A stretch of 64,000 nt of DNA from JACQGZ01 sp036004665. GTDB lineage: Bacteria > Sysuimicrobiota > Sysuimicrobiia > Sysuimicrobiales > Humicultoraceae. Shown here one piece after another: positions 9,508 to 17,379 of this stretch. A model generated the notes under the pieces. The model saw only the letters and a program-made list of their open reading frames with translations, made no database searches and was not told the origin of the DNA. The stretch covers positions 1 to 64,000 of the forward strand of contig DASYRG010000046.1 of NCBI GenBank assembly GCA_036004665.1, written 5' to 3'. The translations under genes and the position numbers were made by a program. Positions within the stretch are counted from its first letter, which is position 1; each line of letters begins with the position of its first letter.

Positions 9508-11129
9508 AGATGCTCACGGCGGTCGCGACGACACTGCTGCTCGCCGCGGGCTGCGGCAAGCCGGAGGTCGGGCAGGCACCGCGGTTCGTGGAGGAGACCA
9601 CACCCGCCGGCCTCACCCACGTCTACGACGGTGACTGGGAATTCTACGTCGGCGGCGGGGTGGCTGTCTTCGACTGCAATGGCGACGGCCGGCCTGACAT
9701 CTTCTTCGCGGGGGGCGCAAAGATGGCCTCGCTTTTCCGCAACGAGAGTCCCACCGGCGGCGCGCTGCGCTTCGCCCGCCAGAGCGACAGCGGTCTGGAG
9801 GTGAAGGCGGCCTCCGGCGCCTACCCGCTCGATGTGGACGGCGACGGGCTCATCGACCTTGCGGTCCTTCGCGTCGGCGAGAATCTTCTCTTCCGCGGCC
9901 GGGGAAACTGTCGTTTCGAAGCCGCCAACGACGCCTGGCGCTTCACCGGCGGAGGGGAGTGGACGACGGCTTTCAGCGCGCGGTGGGAGGCGGGGAGCGA
10001 CTGGCCGACGCTCGCGGTGGGCAACTACGTCGACCGCGCACGGCCCGGCGCCCCCTTCGGCACATGCCATGACAACTACCTCTACCGTCCCGCTGCCTCC
10101 GGCAAGGGCTTCGCCGCCCGCCTGCCGCTAACGCCCGGCTACTGCACTCTCTCTATGCTTTTCAGCGACTGGAGCCGCTCCGGCGTGGCCGACCTGCTGG
10201 TCAGCAACGATCGCCACTACTACCGCGGCGGAGAAGACCAGCTGTGGCGGATCCTCCCCGGAGAGGCGCCCGTCCTCTACGGCCGCAGCGACGGATGGCA
10301 GCAACTGCGGATCAACGGCATGGGGATCGCCAGCTACGACCTGACGGGAGACGGCTACCCTGAATATTTCCTCACCTCCATGGGGGACAACAAGCTGCGT
10401 GCCCTCGCCGCCGGACCGCAGCGTCCCGAGTATCAGGACATGGCCCGCGAGCGGGGCGTCACCGCCCACCGGCCGTTCACCGGCGGGGACGTCCGGCCTT
10501 CGACCGCCTGGCACGCGGAGTTCTGCGACGTCAACAACGACGGCTACGTCGACCTCTTCATCGCCAAGGGCAACGTCGAGGCGATGGAGGAGGCCGCCCG
10601 GAAGGATCCCAGCAACCTGCTGCTCGGACAGCCTGACGGCCGGTTCGTCGAAGGCGCGGAGGCCGCGGGGGTCCTCAACTTCGCCCGCGCCCGCGGCGCC
10701 GCCCTGGCCGACTTCAACCTCGATGGCCTGCTCGACCTGGTCGTCGTGAACCGGCGCGAGAATGTGAAACTGTGGCGCAACGTGGGCCATGGGACCGCGG
10801 CGCGCCCCCGGACGATGGGACACTGGCTGGCCCTGCGGTTGCGTCAGGGGGGAGGTAACCGCGACGCAGTGGGCGCCTGGGTCGAAGTCCGTATGGGTGA
10901 ACGGGTCGTCCGCCGCGAGGTCACGGTGGGAGGCGGCCACGCCGGCGGCCAGCTGAGCTGGCTGCACTTCGGGTTGGGCGCGGCCCGAACCTCAGAGGTG
11001 CGGGTCCAGTGGCCGGGCGCGAGCTGGGGCCCGTGGCTGGAGGTGAGCGCCGATCAGTTTGTCTACCTCGAACGCGGGTCAGAGAGCAGGAGCGAGCGCG
11101 TGGCGCCGTGGATACCGCCGCGGTCGTGA
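9504..11129 (+). CDS. CRTAC1-like FG-GAP/VCBS repeat lipoprotein with ASPIC/UnbV domain
   Basis: 541 aa exported lipoprotein: the N-terminus ends in the lipobox LAAGC (Cys at about residue 17). At least five calcium-binding FG-GAP/VCBS repeats are visible by their D-x-D/N-x-D-G-x-x-D loops (DCNGDGRPDIFF, DVDGDGLIDLAVL, DLTGDGYPEYFL, DVNNDGYVDLFIA, DFNLDGLLDLVVV), which predicts a beta-propeller. The last 110 residues are an ASPIC/UnbV domain ending VRVQWPG. Start ATG has a strong CAGGAGGG site and overlaps the xylB stop, so it is translated with the sugar enzymes. An extracytoplasmic sugar- or polysaccharide-binding role is inferred from context only. Confidence 0.85.
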   Translation: MKMLTAVATTLLLAAGCGKPEVGQAPRFVEETTPAGLTHVYDGDWEFYVGGGVAVFDCNGDGRPDIFFAGGAKMASLFRNESPTGGALRFARQSDSGLEVKAASGAYPLDVDGDGLIDLAVLRVGENLLFRGRGNCRFEAANDAWRFTGGGEWTTAFSARWEAGSDWPTLAVGNYVDRARPGAPFGTCHDNYLYRPAASGKGFAARLPLTPGYCTLSMLFSDWSRSGVADLLVSNDRHYYRGGEDQLWRILPGEAPVLYGRSDGWQQLRINGMGIASYDLTGDGYPEYFLTSMGDNKLRALAAGPQRPEYQDMARERGVTAHRPFTGGDVRPSTAWHAEFCDVNNDGYVDLFIAKGNVEAMEEAARKDPSNLLLGQPDGRFVEGAEAAGVLNFARARGAALADFNLDGLLDLVVVNRRENVKLWRNVGHGTAARPRTMGHWLALRLRQGGGNRDAVGAWVEVRMGERVVRREVTVGGGHAGGQLSWLHFGLGAARTSEVRVQWPGASWGPWLEVSADQFVYLERGSESRSERVAPWIPPRS

Positions 11130-11240
11130 TCGACCCGCCCCGGGCCCGCCCGGCCCGAGCATGAGGGACGGCAGGAAGCGGGAACGGGACGGCGGAATAG
11201 AGGGATGCGCCGCACTAATGATTCCAGAGGGGGGATGCCC

Positions 11241-12284
11241 GTGAGGGTTATGCGTCTTGCTGCAGTGGGCGTCGTCATGCTGCTCGTCCTGACGACAATG
11301 GGCTCGGCCGCTCCGACGCTCACCGTGGGGGTGAGCTGGGCCAACTTCCAGGAGGAGCGCTGGAAGATCGACGAGGCCGCCATCAAGGCCGCGTTGGCGA
11401 AGGTTGGCGCCCGCTACGTGAGCGCCGACGCGCAGAGTTCCAACGAGAAGCAGATCTCCGACGTCGAGGGGCTGATCGCCCGCAAGGTGAACGCCCTGAT
11501 CATCCTGGCCTGGGACAAAGACGCCGTCCTCCCGGCGGTGAACAAGGCCAAGGCCGAGAAGATCCCCGTCATCGGGTACGACCGGCTGATCGAGACGCCG
11601 GGCGTCTTCTACATCACCTTCGACAACCGTGAGGTCGGTCGGATGCAGGCCCGCGAGGTCTTCAAGGTCCGGCCGAAGGGCAACTACGTGTTCATCAAGG
11701 GGAGCAGCACCGACCCCAACGCCGACTTTGTCCACGGCGGCCAGCTCGACATCCTCAAGGCCGCCATCGCCAAGGGCGACATCAAGGTCGTCGGCGAACA
11801 GTACACCGACGGCTGGCGCCCCGAAGTCGCGCAGAAGAACATGGAACAGATCCTCACCCGCAACAACAACAAGGTTGACGCGGTCGTCTCCTCCAACGAC
11901 GGTATGGCCGGCGGCGTCATCGCCGCCCTCGCCGCGGTCGGCCTGGCCGGCAAGGTGCCGGTCTCAGGGCAAGACGGAGACGTCGCCGCGCTGAACCACG
12001 TCGCCAAGGGCAACCAGACCGTCTCGGTGTGGAAGGACGCGCGCGACTTGGGGCGCGCCGCCGGCGAGGTGGCGGTGGCGCTGGCTCAGGGCACGCCGAT
12101 GAACCAGGTGAAGGGCGCGACCAAGTTCAAGGGACCCAAGGGCGTGACGCTCGACTCGATCCTGCTCAGGCCCGTGCCCATCACGTTCAACAACCTGGAC
12201 CTCGTGATCAAAGCGAAGTGGGTCACCAAGGCCCAGGTCTGCCAGGGGGTCAATCCGGCCAAGGCGCCCCCGGCCTGCAAGTGA
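11241..12284 (+). CDS. xylF: Sugar ABC transporter substrate-binding protein, XylF-like
   Basis: Periplasmic sugar-binding protein (347 aa) of the ribose/xylose-binding family. Sec signal peptide at residues 1-22, then VGVSWANFQEERWKIDE, the XylF-like AQSSNEKQISDVEGLI and IPVIGYDRLI segments, and the hinge motif DAVVSSNDGMAGG. Similarity to D-xylose-binding protein is strong by eye. GTG at 11241 sits 6 bases after AGAGGGGGG; an ATG at 11235 is also possible but too close to that site. Followed by a terminator-like hairpin, then the permease and ATPase. Confidence 0.88.
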   Translation: MRVMRLAAVGVVMLLVLTTMGSAAPTLTVGVSWANFQEERWKIDEAAIKAALAKVGARYVSADAQSSNEKQISDVEGLIARKVNALIILAWDKDAVLPAVNKAKAEKIPVIGYDRLIETPGVFYITFDNREVGRMQAREVFKVRPKGNYVFIKGSSTDPNADFVHGGQLDILKAAIAKGDIKVVGEQYTDGWRPEVAQKNMEQILTRNNNKVDAVVSSNDGMAGGVIAALAAVGLAGKVPVSGQDGDVAALNHVAKGNQTVSVWKDARDLGRAAGEVAVALAQGTPMNQVKGATKFKGPKGVTLDSILLRPVPITFNNLDLVIKAKWVTKAQVCQGVNPAKAPPACK

Positions 12285-12303
12285 TACATCGCTAGTCGAG
12301 TGC

Positions 12304-12340
12304 GGTGCCGCCGGCGAGGCAGCCCCTCTCCGGCGGCACC
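12304..12340 (+). terminator. Hairpin between binding protein and permease genes
   Basis: Perfect 11-bp inverted repeat (GGTGCCGCCGG at 12304-12314, CCGGCGGCACC at 12330-12340) with a 15-base loop, followed by TGACTTTT. This is probably a partial terminator that lowers permease expression relative to the binding protein, as in other sugar ABC operons. Confidence 0.65.
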
Positions 12341-12364
12341 TGACTTTTGAAGCCTGGAGAGCGC

Positions 12365-13633
12365 ATGTCGGCCGAGACCACCGCGCCAGGTCAGGCTCCC
12401 GCCGAGGCTCCGCCTCCGACGCGCTTCGGCCGGATCAACGTTTTTACGCGCTTGGCGGCCTGGGCTGGCCTCGATCCGCGGCTGCTCGGAATGCTGGCCG
12501 CCCTGGCCGTCATCTGGATCGGTTTTCACCCACTCACCGAGCGGACCTTCCTCACCCCACGCAACCTCTGGAACCTGATGGTGCAGTCCAGCGTCGTCGG
12601 CGTCATGGTGGGCGGCATGGTCCTGGTCATCGTCGCCCGCCAGATCGACCTCTCCGTGGGCTCGGTCCTGGGCTTCGTGGGCATGGTCATGGCCTTCATC
12701 CAGGCCCAGGTCTTTCCCCTGGAGGTCTGGTGGAACCCGCTGGCGACGATCCTGGTGGGACTCTCGCTCGGCGCGCTCATCGGGGCGTTCCACGGCTACC
12801 TGATCGCCTATCTGGAGGTGCCCTCCTTCATCGTCACGCTGGGCTCGCTGCTGGCCTTCCGCGGAGGCGCCTGGCTGGTGACAAGCGGGCGCACGATCGC
12901 ACCGCTGGATACGACCTACCAGATTTTCGGCGGGGGCGTGAACGGCTCCATCGGCGCGACGGCGAGCTGGATCGCCGGCATCGTCGCGATGGCCCTGATC
13001 GTCTGGTACTTCCTCAGTTCACGGGCCCGGCGCCGCCGCTACGGATTCACGGTGCGGCCGCTCTGGGGGGAATCGCTGGTCCTCAGCCTCAACCTCGCCT
13101 TCGTCGCGGGATTCGTGTGGCTGATGAACTCCTATCCCTATCCCGGGACCACCGAGCCGCGCGGCCTGCCGGTGCCCGTGCTGATCATGCTGGGGCTGGG
13201 CGTCCTGATGAGCACGGTGCTGCGGTCCACGAAGTTCTGGCGCTACGTCTTCGCCATCGGCGGCAACCCGGAAGCGGCGCGCTTCTCGGGCATCCCCACC
13301 CGCCGGATCACCCTGATCGTCTTCATGATCATGGGCGTCCTGGCGGCGGTCGCCGGCATCATCGCCACGGCGCGGCTGAACGCCGGCACCAACTCCGCGG
13401 GTGAGCTGTCCGAATTGTCTGTCATCGCCGCGGCGGTCATCGGCGGGACATCGCTGTCCGGCGGGGTCGGCAGTATCCCCGGCGCCTTGATCGGGGCGGT
13501 ACTCATGGAGAGCCTGCGCAACGGCATGGTCCTGATGGACCTGCCCAGCGCGATGCAGAACGTGGTTCAGGGATCTGTGCTGGTGCTGGCCGTCTGGCTG
13601 GACGTCATCTATCAACGATACCGCAGGCGTTGA
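12365..13633 (+). CDS. xylH: Sugar ABC transporter permease, XylH/RbsC family
   Basis: Inner-membrane permease, 422 aa, in the XylH size class (longer than RbsC). Family landmarks: VARQIDLSVGSVLGFVGM, the YLIAYLEVPSFIVTLGS segment, GGNPEAARFSGIPTRRIT (the EAA-like coupling loop) and AAVIGGTSLSGGVGSIPGAL near the end. The ATG at 12365 follows GGAGAGCGC. About 10 membrane segments are visible. Works with the binding protein before it and the ATPase after it. Confidence 0.9.
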   Translation: MSAETTAPGQAPAEAPPPTRFGRINVFTRLAAWAGLDPRLLGMLAALAVIWIGFHPLTERTFLTPRNLWNLMVQSSVVGVMVGGMVLVIVARQIDLSVGSVLGFVGMVMAFIQAQVFPLEVWWNPLATILVGLSLGALIGAFHGYLIAYLEVPSFIVTLGSLLAFRGGAWLVTSGRTIAPLDTTYQIFGGGVNGSIGATASWIAGIVAMALIVWYFLSSRARRRRYGFTVRPLWGESLVLSLNLAFVAGFVWLMNSYPYPGTTEPRGLPVPVLIMLGLGVLMSTVLRSTKFWRYVFAIGGNPEAARFSGIPTRRITLIVFMIMGVLAAVAGIIATARLNAGTNSAGELSELSVIAAAVIGGTSLSGGVGSIPGALIGAVLMESLRNGMVLMDLPSAMQNVVQGSVLVLAVWLDVIYQRYRRR

Positions 13634-13663
13634 GGGCAACGATACCGGAGGCGTTGAGGAACC

Positions 13664-14452
13664 ATGCAGACATTCCCGCTCGTGGAAATGCGCAGCATCT
13701 ACAAGGCCTTTGGCGGCGTCCACGCGGTCGAAGACGTCACCGTCGACCTCTACCGGGGAGAGGTGGTCGGCCTGGTCGGTCACAACGGCGCCGGCAAATC
13801 CACTCTGATCAAGATCCTCTCCGGCGTCTTTGAGGCCGACAGCGGCCAGATCTTCATCGAGGGGGAAGAGGCGACGATCCGCAATCCGCGCGACGCCCGC
13901 CGCTACGGCATCGAGACGATCTACCAGAACCTGGCCCTGGCCGATAATCTGGACTGCCCCGCCAACGTCTTCCTGGGGCGCGAATTGATGCGCGGCTTCG
14001 CTCTCAACGAGGATGCCATGGAAGCCGAAACACGCAAGGTGCTGGACCGGCTGCGCATCCGGGTGCCCTCGCTGCGGGAGAGCGTGATCAACCTCTCCGG
14101 CGGCCAGCGCCAGGCGGTGGCCATCGGACGCGCCCTCTACTTCAACGCGCGCATCTTGATCATGGACGAGCCGACCGCGGCGCTGGGGCCGGCCGAGGCG
14201 CGCCAGGTCGGCCAGCTGATCAAGCAGCTCAAGGCGGAAGGGGTCGGCATCTTCCTGATCAGCCACGACATCCACGACGTCTTCGAATACGCAGACCGCA
14301 TCAGCGTGCTGAAGACGGGGCGGCTGGTGGGGACCGTGCGCAAGACGGAGGTCACTCAGGATGACGTCCTGACGATGATCATCGCCGGGATGCTACCGCA
14401 TCGCGGCGTCGTGACACCCGCGGCCCAGCCGCAGATCTCTCCGAGCGCCTAG
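13664..14452 (+). CDS. Sugar ABC transporter ATP-binding protein, single ABC domain
   Basis: 262 aa ATPase energising the XylF/XylH-type importer. Walker A GHNGAGKS, Q-loop near YQNLALADN, signature LSGGQRQAVAIGRAL, Walker B LIMDEPTAALGP and H-loop SHD are intact. Classic XylG/RbsA proteins have two fused ABC domains (about 500 aa); this has one, as in FrcA-type fructose importers, so it would act as a homodimer. Start is 30 bases after the permease stop; the permease end and this leader share an ACGATACCG...GGCGTTGAGG direct repeat (13615-13660). Confidence 0.88.
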   Translation: MQTFPLVEMRSIYKAFGGVHAVEDVTVDLYRGEVVGLVGHNGAGKSTLIKILSGVFEADSGQIFIEGEEATIRNPRDARRYGIETIYQNLALADNLDCPANVFLGRELMRGFALNEDAMEAETRKVLDRLRIRVPSLRESVINLSGGQRQAVAIGRALYFNARILIMDEPTAALGPAEARQVGQLIKQLKAEGVGIFLISHDIHDVFEYADRISVLKTGRLVGTVRKTEVTQDDVLTMIIAGMLPHRGVVTPAAQPQISPSA

Positions 14453-14467
14453 CCCGGCCGGTCGCTC

Positions 14468-15820
14468 GTGGCGGTCCGGTTCGTCCAGCGGGCCCTCCCC
14501 GATCTGCCCGTCCCCGGAGAGGTCCCCCTCCTTCCTCCCCAGGTCTTTGCGCGCCGCGCCGCCCGGCTGAGGGAGGCGCAGCAGACCGCCGGGTTGGATT
14601 GCCTGGCCATCTACGCCGACCGCGAGCACAACGCCAACCTGGCCTGGCTCTCCGGCTTCGATCCCCGCTTCGAGGAGGCCCTCTGGATCCAGGCGGAAGG
14701 GCTGCGGCCGACGCTGCTGGTGGGGAATGAGAACCTGAGCTTCGCCGCCTCTCACCTGCGCCTCCCCGCCGAGGTCGTCCTCTACCAGCCGTTCAGCCTC
14801 CCCAACCAGGATCGCAGCCGCAGTGCCGACCTGGGCGCGCTGCTGCGCCGCGCCGGCGTCCGCCCGGGAATGCGCTGTGGATTGATTGGATGGAAGCCTC
14901 AGGAGCGCTCGGAGGTCCCGTATTGGATCGTGCGGGCCTTGGCCGAGATCTTAGGCGACGAGCCGGGCAACGCCACGGGGCTGCTGATGGATCCGGACCG
15001 GGGCCTGCGCACGATGCTCGAGCCGGAGATGATCCGCTTCTGCGAGTACGTGTCGTCGCTCACCAGCACGTCAGTACGCGAATGGGTCTTCTCGCTGCGC
15101 GAGGGCCTGAGCGAACGGGAGTCCGCGGCAGCCCTCCGCTCATACGGCCTGGAGCTGAGTTGCCATGCGATGGTCAACTTCGGCCGGCCCATTCCCAGCG
15201 GATTGAAGAGCCCCCGCAATGCCCGCGTCGTGAGTGGAGAGTATGCGCAGTGCGCCTTTGGGCTGATCGGCGCCCTCACCTGCCGGGCCGGGCGACTGAT
15301 CGGCCGCGACGATCTGGGGAAGCGCGGTGATGATGACGACTACCTGGCGCTGGTCGAGAACTACCTGCAGGTGGTGCGGGCGTGGTTCGCCGCGATGCGG
15401 ATCGGCGTCACCGGCGGAGCGGTGGTCGCCGCGGCTGACGCCGTTCGCTCGTCCGCCTGGGAACCGGCAGTGAACCAGGGACATCTCATCCACCTGGACG
15501 AATGGGTCAGCAGTCCGTTCTTCGGGGCTTCTACCGCTACGCTCAAGTCCGGATATGCGATCCAGCAAGACATCATCCCCGTCCCGCGCCGGGGCCCGGC
15601 GGTCATGAACATGGAGGATGGTATCGTCCTCGCTGACCCCGACCTCCGCAACCGTCTGGCCCGCCTCGACTCAGAGATGATGCGCCGCTGCCAGGAGCGC
15701 CGGGCGCTGATGGAGTCACTGGGCTACGAGATCGCGCCGGAGGTCCTGCCGCTAAGCAACATCGCCGGAGCCTTCTTTCCCTTCCTGCTTACACCTAAGT
15801 ACGTCGCTCTTTCCCGGTAG
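14468..15820 (+). CDS. M24 (creatinase/aminopeptidase P)-fold protein lacking metal ligands
   Basis: 450 aa protein with the two-domain layout of Xaa-Pro peptidase/creatinase: N-terminal creatinase-type domain (LDCLAIYADREHNANLAWLSGFDPRF) and a C-terminal pita-bread-like domain from about residue 190 (EPEMIRFCEYVSSLTSTSVRE). The usual metal-binding Asp residues are not visible where expected: the strand reads GEYAQCAFGLIGALTCRAG. Only the final Glu-Asp pair (NMEDGIVLAD) is recognisable. It probably is not a metallopeptidase; a creatinase-like hydrolase or a non-catalytic role is possible. GTG start, 15 bases after the ATPase, so it is likely the last gene of the sugar operon. Confidence 0.7.
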   Translation: MAVRFVQRALPDLPVPGEVPLLPPQVFARRAARLREAQQTAGLDCLAIYADREHNANLAWLSGFDPRFEEALWIQAEGLRPTLLVGNENLSFAASHLRLPAEVVLYQPFSLPNQDRSRSADLGALLRRAGVRPGMRCGLIGWKPQERSEVPYWIVRALAEILGDEPGNATGLLMDPDRGLRTMLEPEMIRFCEYVSSLTSTSVREWVFSLREGLSERESAAALRSYGLELSCHAMVNFGRPIPSGLKSPRNARVVSGEYAQCAFGLIGALTCRAGRLIGRDDLGKRGDDDDYLALVENYLQVVRAWFAAMRIGVTGGAVVAAADAVRSSAWEPAVNQGHLIHLDEWVSSPFFGASTATLKSGYAIQQDIIPVPRRGPAVMNMEDGIVLADPDLRNRLARLDSEMMRRCQERRALMESLGYEIAPEVLPLSNIAGAFFPFLLTPKYVALSR

Positions 15821-15839
15821 ACTCCTCGCTCACGTTTCA

Positions 15840-16696
15840 CATTCATCTGATTCCTTCGTATCGCAGAAGTCCAGCGCTGTCGCCAACTCGGTCTGGACCG
15901 AGTTCCATGCCCTGCGACTCCCGAACTGCTGCCGAGATACGATGCCGAGGTTCGGAAGTCCTCGGACGGCTCTTGCTGGGCCGTCCCGTGACGCCAACCT
16001 TCTCCCTAGCAAGGTCGTGTAGGAGCGCCGTCAGAGCACGCTGAATGATCTGATCCAGATTCCCGTCCGGAATCTGATGGCGCAGCAGATTCTGCGCTTG
16101 TCGCAGTTTCCCATAGGTCTCCGCACTCGACGTGAACTGCACCTTGTACCGCTCCGGCGCCAACGGGGTTGTCGTCGCTGGCCGCCTGGGCGGTGGTTCG
16201 AGCATCCCTATCGACTGGGCGAAGGCGGCAACGTCGTGGCTGCCCGCGTTTGCCTGTGGAGAGGGCAGCTTGCGGAGAACCGTTGGGGCTGCCGGCTGTG
16301 GGAAGACGGTTGCGATCACTTCTTCGACTGCCCGCTTGCTCTTGATCGCGTCTTGTCGAGAAGATCCCGATGGTTCTGCGCCGTTAGGTGGGGCGCGAGC
16401 AGGGCCAGCGTGGCCAGAGTGAGTGCTCCCTCAGAGAGCAATTGCAGAAGCTCCGGAAAGGTCCGTGACGCCCGGGCAGCCTCGATCCGCTGGTGTGCGG
16501 CATGCTCAGAGAGGAGAAGCGCTTTGGTGCAGTAGGCAAAGAGCGAAGAGTACCCTTCAGCTAAGTATAGTCTTCGGGCATCGAGTTCGGCGAGAAGGAC
16601 GATGAGGAGCGCAGTCGCCTGCCTCTCCTCCGCAGCCAGCGTTGTGACCTTCGCGAGCAACTCCTGGTCGGAGAGTTGGGTAAGTGGAGGAAAGCA
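15840..16696 (-). pseudogene. HNH endonuclease (DUF222-like N-terminal domain) remnant, frameshifted
   Basis: Two minus-strand segments in different frames belong to one family. 16316-16696 encodes the N-terminal helical part (LTQLSDQELLAKVTTLAAEE, then LAELDARRLYLAEGYSSLFA, SEHAAHQRIEAARASRTFPE, LAPHLTAQNHRDLLD). From 16319 leftwards a second frame continues with PLAPERYKVQFTSSAETYGK and DQIIQRALTALLHDLAREK, which in intact homologues precedes the HNH nuclease core. After PRHRISAAVRESQ the sequence loses family resemblance and no HNH core is found. No good start is left: a TAG lies 14 codons before the TTG at 16660. I call it a decayed gene. Confidence 0.75.
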
Positions 16697-16721
16697 CTAT
16701 AGGCTAGACGTAAAGCCGTCG

Positions 16722-17360
16722 CTAGGCTTCTTCACCGATCTGGCGGACGCGCAGGTGGCGGCGGATCCACCAGATGATGCCCGCCACCAGAAGCAGGGCG
16801 ATGACGAGTTCGAAGCCTTCAAACGCTTCACGGATGCTGGCCCAGCGTTCGCCCAGGCGCATTCCGATCCAGGCTAGAAGATACGACCAGATCACCGAAC
16901 CGACGAAGGTATAGAAGGAGAAGCGCCACAACCCTACGCGCGCGACACCCGCGGGGAAGGAGATGTAGGTCCGCACGATGGGCAGCAACCGGCCGACGAA
17001 GACGGTGGCGTCGCCCCAGCGGGCGAACCAGCGGTCGGCCAGTGCCAGGTCGTGGCGCGAGATCAGGATGTACCGGCCGTAGCGTTCCAGCAGAGGGCGT
17101 CCGCCAACCGCGCTCGCCCAGTAGGCCGCCAGCGACCCGAGCAGGCAACCAAGCCCCCCTGCCAGCGCCGCGCCCCAGAGCGTGAAGCGGCCGGTAAGGG
17201 CGAGGTAGCCGGAGAACGGCATGATCACCTCCGAGGGCAGGGGGACGCCCGCCGACTCGAAAGCCATCAGGATGACGACCCCGGGATACCCGAGGGTGGC
17301 GATGGCGCCGACGATGAAGGAGGTCAGCGCCGCAAAGATCCGGGAGACCAGCCCGCTCAC
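16722..17360 (-). CDS. DedA-family membrane protein
   Basis: 212 aa membrane protein of the DedA/VTT family, undecaprenyl-phosphate or phospholipid flippase-like proteins linked to envelope homeostasis. Family motifs FESAGVPLPSEVIMPFSGYL (re-entrant loop, about residues 35-54) and FVGRLLPIVRTYISFPAG (about residues 118-135) are intact, with five or so hydrophobic segments. GTG start. It lies 19 bases downstream of galT on the same strand and may be co-transcribed with galT and glgA. Confidence 0.88.
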   Translation of the reverse strand: MSGLVSRIFAALTSFIVGAIATLGYPGVVILMAFESAGVPLPSEVIMPFSGYLALTGRFTLWGAALAGGLGCLLGSLAAYWASAVGGRPLLERYGRYILISRHDLALADRWFARWGDATVFVGRLLPIVRTYISFPAGVARVGLWRFSFYTFVGSVIWSYLLAWIGMRLGERWASIREAFEGFELVIALLLVAGIIWWIRRHLRVRQIGEEA

Positions 17361-17379
17361 GCGCTGGCGGGCGAGCCGG

